Shown here: positions 8,166 to 18,349 of the stretch, in pieces
How positions within the stretch are numbered: the stretch's first letter is position 1
Layout: the number at the start of each line of letters is the position of its first letter
NCBI RefSeq assembly: GCF_003236365.1
Contig: NZ_POTZ01000011.1
Coordinates: forward strand, 1-37,668
Source of the DNA: Streptomyces sp. NTH33
GTDB taxonomy: Bacteria; Actinomycetota; Actinomycetes; Streptomycetales; Streptomycetaceae
Length of the DNA: 37,668 bases
Direction: 5' to 3'
Notes under the pieces: model-generated
Seen by the model: only the letters and a program-made list of their open reading frames with translations
Told to the model about the DNA's origin: nothing
Databases searched by the model: none
Program-made: the position numbers and the translations under genes

Positions 8166-10001
8166 ATGTCCGTCAGGATAGATGGGGAAATGTCAGACAA
8201 GGTTCCGCACCGACCGGGCCGGGTGCGGCGCATGTTCCGCGGCCCGCGCCCCGAGGCCGTCCCCGCTCTGGTCGGCAGGGCCTGCGCGGTCGTCGGCCTC
8301 CTGGACATCGCCGCGGGTGTCTTCCCGCGCTTCAGGCACAGCCGTATGCACGCCATGGCCGAGGTGCTGCCGGGCTCGTTCGGCCCGTTCGCCGCGGCCC
8401 TCTCCCTCAGCGTGGGCGTGCTGTTGCTGCTGCTCGCGCACGGCCTGAAGCGGCGCAAACGGCGGGCCTGGCGCGCGGCCGTGGCACTGCTGCCGGCCGG
8501 CGCGGCGGCGGAGTTCGTCTACCGGCACTCCGTGGTCGGGGTGATCATCTCGCTCGCGCTGCTCGCGCCGCTGCTGATACACCGCCGTGAGTTCGCCGCA
8601 CTGCCGGATCCACGCAGCCGCTGGCGGGCGCTGGCCAACTTCGTCCTGATGAGCGCGGGTTCGCTGGGCCTCGGCATGGTCATCGTCACCGTGCACGGGC
8701 ACCGGATGGTCGGCAACCCCAGCGTGGCGGACCGGCTGACCCACGTCGTCTACGGCCTGTCCGGCTTCGAGGGCCCGGTCGACTACCAGGGCAGCACCTC
8801 CTGGACCGTCGCCTTCTCCCTCGGCGCCCTCGGCTGGCTCACCGCGGTCACCACCGTCTACCTGGCCTTCCGCCCCGAGCACCCGGCCGCGCATCTGACC
8901 GAGGAGGACGAGAGCAGGCTGCGCGCCCTGCTGGCCAAGCACGGCGGCCGGGACTCCCTCGGCCACTTCGCGCTGCGCAGGGACAAGGCGGTCGTTTTCT
9001 CCCCCAGCGGCAAGGCGGCGGTGACGTACCGCGTCGTCTCCAGCGTGATGCTGGCCAGCGGCGACCCGATCGGCGACGTCGAGGCCTGGCCGGGGGCCAT
9101 CGAGCGGTTCATGGACGAGGCCAGGGCCCACTCCTGGACGCCCGCCGTCATGGGCTGCTCCGAGACCGGCGGCGAGGTGTGGACCCGGGAGACCGGTCTG
9201 GACGCTTTGGAACTGGGCGACGAGGCGGTGGTCGACGTCGCGGATTTCTCGCTCGCCGGACGTGCGATGCGCAATGTCCGTCAAATGGTCAAGCGCATCG
9301 AGCGGGCCGGCTACGAAACCCGGGTACGGCGCATCCGTGACCTCGGGAGCACCGAGCTGGAGCGGATCCGGCGGGCCGCGGAGGACTGGCGCGGCACCGA
9401 CACCGAGCGCGGCTTCTCCATGGCGCTCGGCCGTATCGGCGACCGCGCCGACGGGGACTGCCTGATCGCCACCGCGCACAAGCAGGACGACGCGCCGGGC
9501 GAGTACGGCGACCTGAAGGCGATCCTGCACTTCGTGCCCTGGGGCGAGGACGGCGTCTCCCTGGACCTGATGCGGCGCGACCGCTCGGCCGACCCCGGCA
9601 TGAACGAACTGCTGATCGTCGCGGCGCTCCAGGCCGCCCCGAAGTTCGGCATCACCCGCGTCTCACTGAACTTCGCGATGTTCCGCTCGGCGCTGGCACG
9701 CGGCGAGAAGATCGGCGCGGGGCCCGTGCTGCGGGCCTGGCGCGGACTGCTGGTGTTCCTCTCGCGCTGGTTCCAGATCGAGTCGCTGTACAAGTTCAAC
9801 GCCAAGTTCCAGCCCCGCTGGGAGCCGCGGTTCGTCGTCTACCGCGCCTCCGCGGACCTGCCCCGCATCGGCTTCGCCGCCATGCAGGCCGAGGGCTTCG
9901 TCAACCTGGCCCTGCCCCTGCCGCGCTTCCTGCGCCGCCGCACCGCGACCGAGCGCCCCTGCGCCCACTCGGTCGCGGAACGGGACGTACGCGCGGCATA
10001 G
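8166..10001 (+). CDS. MprF/LysX-type phosphatidylglycerol aminoacyltransferase
   Basis: A 611-aa membrane protein. The first ~230 residues hold about six hydrophobic segments. The C-terminal ~350 residues form the LPG synthase GNAT-fold domain (DUF2156/PF09924), with features such as GKAAVTYRVVSSVMLASGDPIGD, WTPAVMGCSE and GMNELLIVAALQAAPKFG. These enzymes move an amino acid from aminoacyl-tRNA to phosphatidylglycerol or another lipid, lowering surface charge and giving resistance to cationic peptides. Unlike mycobacterial LysX there is no fused lysyl-tRNA synthetase domain, so the amino acid is undetermined. The membrane part is shorter than the full MprF flippase. Start choice is uncertain: ATG 8166 has a weak GGGA; ATG 8190 would give 603 aa. 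Confidence 0.85.
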   Translation: MSVRIDGEMSDKVPHRPGRVRRMFRGPRPEAVPALVGRACAVVGLLDIAAGVFPRFRHSRMHAMAEVLPGSFGPFAAALSLSVGVLLLLLAHGLKRRKRRAWRAAVALLPAGAAAEFVYRHSVVGVIISLALLAPLLIHRREFAALPDPRSRWRALANFVLMSAGSLGLGMVIVTVHGHRMVGNPSVADRLTHVVYGLSGFEGPVDYQGSTSWTVAFSLGALGWLTAVTTVYLAFRPEHPAAHLTEEDESRLRALLAKHGGRDSLGHFALRRDKAVVFSPSGKAAVTYRVVSSVMLASGDPIGDVEAWPGAIERFMDEARAHSWTPAVMGCSETGGEVWTRETGLDALELGDEAVVDVADFSLAGRAMRNVRQMVKRIERAGYETRVRRIRDLGSTELERIRRAAEDWRGTDTERGFSMALGRIGDRADGDCLIATAHKQDDAPGEYGDLKAILHFVPWGEDGVSLDLMRRDRSADPGMNELLIVAALQAAPKFGITRVSLNFAMFRSALARGEKIGAGPVLRAWRGLLVFLSRWFQIESLYKFNAKFQPRWEPRFVVYRASADLPRIGFAAMQAEGFVNLALPLPRFLRRRTATERPCAHSVAERDVRAA

Positions 10002-10072
10002 GGCCTGCCCGGCGGGCGCCCCGGCCCGGCGCTGTCGTCCGGGGCGTGGAGGGTGCGGTCGGGTGCGGGGCC

Positions 10073-10084
10073 TACGCTGAAAGT
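10073..10084 (+). promoter_or_regulatory. -10 hexamer of a probable leaderless transcript (folP)
   Basis: TACGCT at 10073-10078 is followed by 6 nt and the folP ATG at 10085, with no ribosome binding site. The same hexamer and spacing occur before the PH-domain operon at 3605. Confidence 0.55.
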
Positions 10085-10993
10085 ATGAGCAATCACAGCG
10101 GGCGCGGCCGAGTGGCGGGCCTTCCGGTATGGGACCGGTGCGCGGTCATGGGGGTCGTGAACGTGACCCCCGACTCCTTCTCCGACGGCGGCCGCTGGTT
10201 CGACACGACCACCGCCGTCAAGCACGGCCTGGACCTCGTCGCCCAGGGCGCGGACCTGATCGACGTGGGCGGCGAGTCCACCCGCCCCGGCGCCACCCGC
10301 GTCGACGAGGCCGAGGAGCTGCGGCGCGTCGTCCCCGTCGTCCGCGGCCTCGCCTCCGAGGGCGTCACGATCTCCGTGGACACCATGCGCGCCCGCGTCG
10401 CCGAGCAGGCGCTCGCGGCAGGCGCCGCACTTGTCAACGACGTCAGCGGCGGCCTCGCCGACCCCGCGATGATCCCGGTGGTCGCGGACACGGGCGCCCC
10501 GTTCGTCGTGATGCACTGGCGCGGCTTCCTGGAGGGCGGCGCCATCCGCGGGGCGTACGACGACGTCGTCACCGAAGTCGTCGACGAACTGCGCGCACGC
10601 GTGGAGGCCGTTCTGGAGGGCGGTGTCGCCGCCGACCGCGTCGTCGTCGACCCCGGTCTCGGCTTCTCCAAGGAGACCGGGCACGACCTGGCGCTCCTGG
10701 CCCACCTCGACCGTCTGCGGGACCTGGGACACCCCGTCCTCGTCGCCGCCTCCCGCAAGCGGTTCCTCGGCCGGGTGCTGGCCGGCCCCGACGGCGCGCC
10801 GCCGCCCGCGCGCGAGCGGGACGCCGCCACCGCCGCCGTCTCCGCGCTCGCCGCGCACGCCGGCGCCTGGGCGGTGCGCGTGCACGAGGTCCACGCGACG
10901 GCGGACGCGGTACGGGTCGCCCGCGCCGTGGAGGGGGCGCGCACCACCGGCGGCCGCACGCCGGGCGCGGGCTCTCCCGAAGGAGCCCGGTGA
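10085..10993 (+). CDS. folP: dihydropteroate synthase
   Basis: A 302-aa DHPS that condenses dihydropterin pyrophosphate with p-aminobenzoate in folate synthesis and is the sulfonamide target. All signatures are visible: GVVNVTPDSFSDGG (23-36), DVGGESTRPGA, NDVSGG, VDPGLGFSKETGHD and ASRKRFLG. The C-terminal ~20 residues (Thr/Gly/Pro-rich) are an extension. It starts the folP, SnoaL-like, folB, folK, DUF3180 set on the + strand. Its TGA overlaps the next GTG as GTGA. The ATG is fixed by the leaderless -10 six bases upstream. Confidence 0.95.
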   Translation: MSNHSGRGRVAGLPVWDRCAVMGVVNVTPDSFSDGGRWFDTTTAVKHGLDLVAQGADLIDVGGESTRPGATRVDEAEELRRVVPVVRGLASEGVTISVDTMRARVAEQALAAGAALVNDVSGGLADPAMIPVVADTGAPFVVMHWRGFLEGGAIRGAYDDVVTEVVDELRARVEAVLEGGVAADRVVVDPGLGFSKETGHDLALLAHLDRLRDLGHPVLVAASRKRFLGRVLAGPDGAPPPARERDAATAAVSALAAHAGAWAVRVHEVHATADAVRVARAVEGARTTGGRTPGAGSPEGAR

Positions 10994-11502
10994 GCGCCCC
11001 CCACACCGATGTCGAACAGGTGGAGGCCGCCAACACCGCCTTCTACGAGTCGCTGGAACAGGGGGATTTCGAGGAGCTGTCCGCGCTCTGGCTCACCCCT
11101 TCCGACCTGGGCGTCGACGAGGAGTACCACGACCCGGCCGACACCGGCGTGATCTCCTGCGTGCACCCCGGCTGGCCCGTGCTCACCGGACGCGGCGAGG
11201 TCCTGCGCTCGTACGCGCTGATCATGGCCAACACCGACTACATCCAGTTCTTCCTCACCGACGTGCACGTCTCGGTGACCGGCGACACCGCCCTGGTGAC
11301 CTGCACCGAGAACATCCTCAGCGGCGGCCCCGCCCCCGCCGACGGCGGCGAGCTCGGCCCGCTGGTCGGACAGCTCGTCGTCGCCACCAACGTGTTCCGG
11401 CGCACACCCTTCGGCTGGAAACTCTGGTCCCACCACGCCTCCCCGGTCCTGGCCGAAAGCGGCGAGGACGAGGAAGACACGGACGACGACACACCCGCCT
11501 GA
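10990..11502 (+). CDS. SnoaL-like/NTF2-fold protein
   Basis: A 170-aa protein of the SnoaL-like/NTF2 superfamily. Supporting features are VEQVEAANTAFYESLEQGDFEELSALW at the start, HPGWPVLTGRGEVLRSYALI in the middle, and TNVFRRTPFGWKLWSHHASPV near the end, the usual pattern for the cone-shaped NTF2 fold. An acidic tail (EDEEDTDDD) follows. AAGGAG lies 5 nt before the GTG, which overlaps the folP stop, so it is coupled to folP. Its role is unknown; position suggests a link to pterin metabolism, but no catalytic residues can be named. A 10-bp tandem repeat covers its stop codon. Confidence 0.82.
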   Translation: MSAPHTDVEQVEAANTAFYESLEQGDFEELSALWLTPSDLGVDEEYHDPADTGVISCVHPGWPVLTGRGEVLRSYALIMANTDYIQFFLTDVHVSVTGDTALVTCTENILSGGPAPADGGELGPLVGQLVVATNVFRRTPFGWKLWSHHASPVLAESGEDEEDTDDDTPA

Positions 11503-11517
11503 GAGGGCCTGAGAGGG
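11498..11517 (+). repeat. 10-bp tandem duplication across a stop codon
   Basis: CCTGAGAGGG occurs twice in direct tandem, at 11498-11507 and 11508-11517. The first copy contains the TGA stop of the SnoaL-like gene. Confidence 0.7.
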
Positions 11518-11763
11518 CGGACACCTGGTGCGGGGCCCGGGACGTGGCCGGAATCACGGGCCGCGGGGAAAGGACCGGCCACCGTCCCGTGAGCAGCCGG
11601 GTTCTCCAGGGAAAACGCACGGTGAAACCTCCCGGACCCGGCTCGCCCGGCCTCCCCCGTGGCCCGGCTCTGTCAGTGTCCGCAGGTAGATTCGTTCGAG
11701 ACCGGTGTGCCGCCCGCACGCGGCAGGAACCGGCCGCCACCGACGACTGCAGGAGTGATTCGC
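11503..11763. other. 261-bp gap between the SnoaL-like gene and folB
   Basis: No coding sequence is seen. A possible -10 (TAGATT, about 11687-11692) lies upstream of folB, without a recognisable -35. The gap suggests folB has its own promoter. Confidence 0.35.
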
Positions 11764-12123
11764 GTGGATCGTGTCGCGCTGCGCGGCCTGAGGGCCCGCG
11801 GGCACCACGGTGTGTTGCCCAAGGAGCGCGAGGAGGGCCAGACCTTCCTCGTGGACGTCGTCATGGGAGTGGACACCCGGCCGGCCGCGGCCGACGACGA
11901 CCTGGCGAGGACCGTGCACTACGGCATCGTGGCCGAGGAGGTCGTGGCCGTGGTGGAAGGCGAGCCGGTGAACCTCATCGAGACGCTCGCCGAGCGCATC
12001 GCCCAGGTCTGTCTGAAGCACGAGGGGGTCCAGGAGGTCGAGGTCTGCGTCCACAAGCCGGACGCACCGATCACGGTCCCCTTCGACGACGTGACCGTCA
12101 CCATCACCCGGAGCCGAGTATGA
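11764..12123 (+). CDS. folB: dihydroneopterin aldolase
   Basis: A 119-aa FolB that converts dihydroneopterin to hydroxymethyl-dihydropterin and glycolaldehyde. Typical features are LRGLRARGHHGVLPKEREEGQ at the N-terminus (catalytic Glu region), NLIETLAERIA, and VCVHKPDAPI near the end with the catalytic Lys. Length matches the family. The GTG start is set by CAGGAG 8 nt upstream. Its TGA overlaps the folK ATG as ATGA, so the two are coupled and act at successive steps. Confidence 0.95.
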   Translation: MDRVALRGLRARGHHGVLPKEREEGQTFLVDVVMGVDTRPAAADDDLARTVHYGIVAEEVVAVVEGEPVNLIETLAERIAQVCLKHEGVQEVEVCVHKPDAPITVPFDDVTVTITRSRV

Positions 12124-12731
12124 ACGCACCCTTCACCAAAGGGCACGGCGACCCGACCGTCCAGCCGGTGCCCGCCGCCGTCGTCGAGAGGGTCGACGCC
12201 GCCGACAGCACCCTGCAGAACCCCAAGCGGGCCGTGATCTCGATCGGCTCCAACCTCGGCAACCGCCTGGAGACCCTCCAGGGCGCCGTGGACGCCCTGG
12301 AGGACACCCCCGGCGTCCGCATCAAGGGCGTCTCCCCGGTCTACGAGACCGAGCCGTGGGGCGTCGAGCCCGGCACCCAGCCGTCGTACTTCAATGCGGT
12401 GGTGATCCTGAGGACGACCCTGCCGCCGTCCTCCCTCCTGGAGCGCGCCCACGCCATCGAGGAGGCCTTCAACCGGGTCCGCGACGAGCGCTGGGGCCCG
12501 CGCACCATCGACGTCGACATCGTCTCCTACGCCGACGCCGTCTCCGACGACCCGGTCCTCACGCTCCCCCACCCGCGCGCCCACGAACGCGCCTTCGTCC
12601 TCGCCCCGTGGCACGACGTGGACCCGCAGGCCCAGCTTCCCGGCCGGGGCGCGGTGGCCGACCTGCTGACCTCGGTCACCCGCGAGGGCGTCCAGCCCCG
12701 GGGGGATCTGGAACTCCGTCTGCCCGAGTAG
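12120..12731 (+). CDS. folK: 2-amino-4-hydroxy-6-hydroxymethyldihydropteridine pyrophosphokinase
   Basis: A 203-aa HPPK that pyrophosphorylates hydroxymethyl-dihydropterin for FolP. Visible motifs are ISIGSNLGNR, YETEPWG, NAVVILRT, the ATP/Mg signature RWGPRTIDVDIV and LPHPRAHERAFVLAPW. About 36 extra N-terminal residues (MNAPFTKGHGDPT onward) precede the core, an extension I regard as disordered. It is coupled to folB by a 4-bp overlap. Confidence 0.95.
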   Translation: MNAPFTKGHGDPTVQPVPAAVVERVDAADSTLQNPKRAVISIGSNLGNRLETLQGAVDALEDTPGVRIKGVSPVYETEPWGVEPGTQPSYFNAVVILRTTLPPSSLLERAHAIEEAFNRVRDERWGPRTIDVDIVSYADAVSDDPVLTLPHPRAHERAFVLAPWHDVDPQAQLPGRGAVADLLTSVTREGVQPRGDLELRLPE

Positions 12732-12807
12732 TCGTTAAGGTCTAGACGACGCAGAACCTGCGCGAGACGTGCGACCGACCACAGTCCGGGGGAGCTGAAG
12801 GGACACC

Positions 12808-13296
12808 GTGAGAGAGCTGCGCATCAGGGTGCTGGCCGGCGTGTTCGTCGTCGCCGGAGTGCTGTCCTGGGCGGCCGCCCGCCTGTGGAACGCGGTGGGG
12901 ACACTCCCCAGCGTCCCCTTGGCAGCCCCCGTCGTCCTCGCTCTGATCGCCGCGGTCCTCCTGGCCACGGCGCTCTCCTTGCGGGCCCGGCTGAAGGCCC
13001 AGCGCGAGCGCCGTCCCGGTGCCAGGGGCGTCGACCCCCTGGTGGCGGCCCGCGCGGTCGTCTTCGGTCAGGCCAGCGCCCTGGTCGCCGCCCTGGTCGC
13101 CGGCATGTACGGCGGCACGGGCGTCGTCCTGCTGGCCCTCCTCGACATCCCGGCCCGCCGCGACCAGGCCGTCTACGCCGGCTTCTCGGTCGTCGCCGGC
13201 ATCGCGGTCATAGCGGCCGCCCTGTTCCTCGAACGGGTCTGCAGACTCCCGGAGGACGACGACCACGACCACCCGGGGGCGGAACCGGTGGCGTGA
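12808..13296 (+). CDS. DUF3180 family membrane protein
   Basis: A 162-aa protein with four predicted hydrophobic segments: about 8-28, 40-58, 88-108 and 120-142. It fits DUF3180, an actinobacterial family of unknown function that habitually follows folK, as it does here after a 76-bp gap. The loop between helices two and three is basic (RARLKAQRERRPGARGVDP) and probably cytoplasmic; the tail is acidic and His-containing. GAAGGG precedes the GTG start. Its stop codon lies in the loop of a terminator-like hairpin. Confidence 0.82.
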   Translation: MRELRIRVLAGVFVVAGVLSWAAARLWNAVGTLPSVPLAAPVVLALIAAVLLATALSLRARLKAQRERRPGARGVDPLVAARAVVFGQASALVAALVAGMYGGTGVVLLALLDIPARRDQAVYAGFSVVAGIAVIAAALFLERVCRLPEDDDHDHPGAEPVA

Positions 13297-13304
13297 GCCA
13301 CCGG
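13285..13304. terminator. hairpin over the DUF3180 stop codon
   Basis: CCGGTGGC (13285-13292) and GCCACCGG (13297-13304) form a perfect 8-bp stem with the tetraloop GTGA, which contains the stop. It lies between convergent DUF3180 and folE and may end transcription from either side. There is no T tract. Confidence 0.55.
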
Positions 13305-13333
13305 AGGCGTCACCAGCTCCCCCGCGGTCCGGG

Positions 13334-13939
13334 TCAGCGCGCCATGATGAGGCTCATCGCCTCGTTCCGCGTCGTTGCGTCCCGCAGCTGACCGCGCACC
13401 GCCGAGGTGACGGTCTTCGCACCGGGCTTGCGGATGCCCCGCATCGACATGCACATGTGCTCGCACTCCACGACGACGATCACGCCGCGCGGCTCCAGGA
13501 TCTCCATCAGCGAGTCCGCGATCTGCGTGGTGAGCCGCTCCTGCACCTGGGGGCGGCGGGCGTAGACGTCCACCAGCCGGGCCAGCTTGGACAGCCCGGT
13601 GATCTTCCCCGTCACGGACGGAATGTAGCCGACGTGGGCGACTCCCCTGAACGGCACGAGATGGTGCTCACAGGTCGAGTACACCTCGATGTCCTTCACG
13701 AGGATCATCTCGTCGTGCCCCAGATCGAACGTCGTCGTCAGGACGTCCTCGGGCTTCTGCCACAGGCCCGCGAATATCTCCTTGTACGCCCGCGCCACCC
13801 GTGCCGGTGTTTCGAGCAGGCCCTCGCGGTCCGGGTCCTCGCCGACCGCGATGAGGAGTTCGCGCACGGCGTTCTCAGCGCGCTTCTCGTCGAACTCGCC
13901 GATGGTCGCCTCGCCGTCCAGCGTCACGGGGTCGGTCAT
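13334..13939 (-). CDS. folE: GTP cyclohydrolase I
   Basis: A 201-aa enzyme for the first step of folate synthesis, GTP to dihydroneopterin triphosphate. Signatures include [13 protein letters not shown], the zinc and catalytic [37 protein letters not shown], and [12 protein letters not shown] carrying the second zinc Cys. Length is normal. It lies 120 bp downstream of ftsH on the same strand with a strong hairpin between them, so it probably has its own promoter or an attenuator. It is convergent with the other fol genes. Confidence 0.96.
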   Translation of the reverse strand: MTDPVTLDGEATIGEFDEKRAENAVRELLIAVGEDPDREGLLETPARVARAYKEIFAGLWQKPEDVLTTTFDLGHDEMILVKDIEVYSTCEHHLVPFRGVAHVGYIPSVTGKITGLSKLARLVDVYARRPQVQERLTTQIADSLMEILEPRGVIVVVECEHMCMSMRGIRKPGAKTVTSAVRGQLRDATTRNEAMSLIMAR

Positions 13940-13983
13940 GTGAAGCCTCGTTCCTGGTGTGTCTGATCTGCGGACATGCGAAA

Positions 13984-14021
13984 TGCCGCACCCCCCAGGC
14001 TAGAACCTGGGGGGTGCGGCA
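13984..14021 (-). terminator. strong hairpin between ftsH and folE
   Basis: A perfect 16-bp stem, TGCCGCACCCCCCAGG (13984-13999) with its complement at 14006-14021, and a 6-nt loop. On the minus strand it is followed by TTTC. It most likely ends ftsH transcription; a folE attenuator is an alternative. Confidence 0.8.
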
Positions 14022-14059
14022 CACATTCCGGGGCCGGTGCGGCCCGGCGCCCGGGCCCG

Positions 14060-16099
<2,040 letters not shown>

Positions 16100-16285
16100 C
16101 CATACGGAGCGGTGCCGCCCCGTCCCTCCTGCCATAGTGAGTTTGATAAGACAGTTCTTCTGACGGTACCCCAGCATGGTGGCCCGAAGCCGCACAAGTG
16201 GGTCGGCGTTCCCGTCCGCATGCTCCAACGACTCCGGGGCCGCCGGGGTTCCCGATCAACGTACGGCGCATGGGCCCTTCGGAGG

Positions 16286-16849
16286 TCAACCGCCGTAGAC
16301 GTGGGGGGCGAGCGTACCGACGAACGGCAGGTTCCGGTACTTCTCGGCGTAGTCCAGGCCGTAGCCGACGACGAACTCGTTGGGGATGTCGAAGCCGACC
16401 CACTCCACGTCGATGGCGACCTTCGCGGCCTCCGGCTTGCGCAGCAGCGTGCACACCTTCAGGGAGGCGGGCTCGCGGGTGCCGAGGTTGGAGATCAGCC
16501 AGGACAGGGTCAGGCCGGAGTCGATGATGTCCTCGACGACCAGGACGTGCTTGCCCTTGATGTCGGTGTCGAGGTCCTTGAGGATCCGTACGACACCGGA
16601 GGACTGGGTGCCCGCGCCGTAGGAGGACACGGCCATCCAGTCCATGGTGAGCGGGGTGGACAGCGCCCGGGCCAGGTCCGCCATGACCATGACCGCGCCC
16701 TTGAGGACGCCGACGATCAGCAGGTCCTTCCCCTCGTACTCCGCGTCGATCTTCGCGGCCAGCTCGGCCAGCTTCGCGTCGATCTCTTCCTTGGTGATGA
16801 GTACCTGCTTGAGGTCGGCACCCATGTCTTTCGCGTCCACCCGCATCAC
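16286..16849 (-). CDS. hpt: hypoxanthine phosphoribosyltransferase
   Basis: A 187-aa purine salvage enzyme that makes IMP or GMP from hypoxanthine or guanine and PRPP. The PRPP-binding signature [14 protein letters not shown] is clear, as are the flexible-loop region [14 protein letters not shown] and the base-contact end [23 protein letters not shown]. Length is normal. The start could be the GTG at 16849, the ATG at 16846 or the ATG at 16825 (MGADL). It sits between tilS and ftsH, the usual actinobacterial order. Confidence 0.94.
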   Translation of the reverse strand: MMRVDAKDMGADLKQVLITKEEIDAKLAELAAKIDAEYEGKDLLIVGVLKGAVMVMADLARALSTPLTMDWMAVSSYGAGTQSSGVVRILKDLDTDIKGKHVLVVEDIIDSGLTLSWLISNLGTREPASLKVCTLLRKPEAAKVAIDVEWVGFDIPNEFVVGYGLDYAEKYRNLPFVGTLAPHVYGG

Positions 16850-16879
16850 TTTCGGTCGGTCGTCACACCGGCTGTTCCG

Positions 16880-16900
16880 GCCCGCCCCGGCGGGGCGGGC
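16880..16900. terminator. GC-rich hairpin between tilS and hpt
   Basis: GCCCGCCCC (16880-16888) and GGGGCGGGC (16892-16900) make a 9-bp stem with a 3-nt loop. It is close to a second hairpin at 16918-16947. Confidence 0.45.
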
Positions 16901-16917
16901 GGCCGCCGCGGCCTCCC

Positions 16918-16947
16918 CAGGGGGAGAGACCTTCGGCTCTCCCCCTG
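16918..16947. terminator. hairpin downstream of tilS
   Basis: CAGGGGGAGAG (16918-16928) and CTCTCCCCCTG (16937-16947) form a perfect 11-bp stem with an 8-nt loop containing TTCG. It lies just after the tilS stop, so it may reduce read-through from tilS into hpt. Confidence 0.6.
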
Positions 16948-16957
16948 AGGGAAGGAT

Positions 16958-18157
16958 TCAGCCTTGCCGAATCACCAGTCTGCCACCCTGCCGCTGGGCG
17001 ACGACCCGGCCCGGGAGGTTGATGGCCCCCTGACCGCGCCAGCCGGTGATCAGCCGGTCGAGTTCCTCGATGTGCCGGGCGAACAGGGAACCGGGCGGGG
17101 CGCCGGCGTCGATGGCGGCGCGGCGCAGGATGCGGCGGCGCACGGCGGGGGGCAGTTCGTGGAGCTTGGCGCACTCCAGGCGGCCGGCGTCGTCGCGGAC
17201 GGCGGCCTCGGCCTGGCTGGCCCACACGTCGAGGGCGTCGGCGTCGTCGCGGGAGAGCTGGGCGGTGCGGGCGAGGGCCTCGACGACGCCCTTGCCGAGG
17301 GCCTTCTCCAGGGCGGGCAGGCCCTCGTGGCGCAGCCGGGAGCGGGTGTAGGAGGGGTCGGTGTTGTGCGGGTCGTCCCAGACGGGCAGGGACTGGACCA
17401 TGCAGGCCGTGCGGGCGGTCTGCCGGTCGATGTGCAGGAAGGGGCGGCGGTAACGGCCGCCGGCCCCCGAGACCGCGGCCATTCCGGACAGGGAGCGGAT
17501 GCCGGAGCCGCGGGCGAGGCCGAGCAGCACGGTCTCGGCCTGGTCGTCCCGGGTGTGGCCGAGCAGGACGGCGTGGGCGCCGTGGCGGTCGGCGGCGGCG
17601 TCGAGGGCGGCGTAGCGGGCGTCGCGGGCGGCGGCTTCCGGTCCGCCGTCGCGGCCCACGGTGACGGCGACGGCCTCGACCGGGTCCAGGCCGAGTTCGC
17701 GCAGCCGCTGGGCGACCTCGTCGGCGCGCCGGCCGGAGCCGGCCTGGAGCTGGTGGTCGACGGTGATGCCGCCGGCCCGGACGCCGAGCTTGGGGGCCTC
17801 GAAGGCGAGGGCGGAGGCGAGTGCCATGGAGTCGGCGCCGCCGGAGCAGGCCACGAGCACGAGCGGCGCGTGCGGGCGCGCGTGCGGGGCCGGTGGATTC
17901 TCGGGGTCCTGCGGGGCCGGCACGCCGTGGCGGGCCCGCGGGGCGGTCTGTGAGGCGGTCTGCGGGGCGGACCGCGGAGTGCGGCCCGGTGCCGACACGC
18001 CGTGCGGCGACTGCCCGGGGAACTGCGCGGCCCCGGGGTCCGGCCGGTCGTGCGGGGCCGGTGGCACGGGGCGGGACGGGATCTGCTCGTTCAGGATGTC
18101 GTGGAGGACGCGGCGTACCGCCAGGCGTATCGCCGCGACCGCAGGATGGGGACCCAT
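16958..18157 (-). CDS. tilS: tRNA(Ile)-lysidine synthetase
   Basis: A 399-aa enzyme that converts C34 of the CAU-anticodon tRNA-Ile to lysidine. The PP-loop SGGADS (about 105-110), [20 protein letters not shown] and [18 protein letters not shown] are diagnostic. It is the short actinobacterial form without the distal C-terminal domain. A Pro/Ala/Arg-rich low-complexity linker of about 70 residues (27-98) separates a conserved N-terminal helix ([13 protein letters not shown]) from the PP-loop. The ATG has AAGGGA 8-9 nt upstream. Confidence 0.94.
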   Translation of the reverse strand: MGPHPAVAAIRLAVRRVLHDILNEQIPSRPVPPAPHDRPDPGAAQFPGQSPHGVSAPGRTPRSAPQTASQTAPRARHGVPAPQDPENPPAPHARPHAPLVLVACSGGADSMALASALAFEAPKLGVRAGGITVDHQLQAGSGRRADEVAQRLRELGLDPVEAVAVTVGRDGGPEAAARDARYAALDAAADRHGAHAVLLGHTRDDQAETVLLGLARGSGIRSLSGMAAVSGAGGRYRRPFLHIDRQTARTACMVQSLPVWDDPHNTDPSYTRSRLRHEGLPALEKALGKGVVEALARTAQLSRDDADALDVWASQAEAAVRDDAGRLECAKLHELPPAVRRRILRRAAIDAGAPPGSLFARHIEELDRLITGWRGQGAINLPGRVVAQRQGGRLVIRQG

Positions 18158-18349
18158 GTCCGGTTCCCTTCACGGAGTTTTCGGGGGTGAGCCCGATATC
18201 GGTCACTCACCGTGTGTAGATGGTGACAGAATCGGGGCGTTCCCCGAGCATCGCACGCCTATCCCTCGCTCACGGTCCCTCGGACGGGTGATTGGAGTGT
18301 CGTCCGCCTGCCGTCGGCCGGATCCGGTCCACGGCGATCACCGGCGCGG

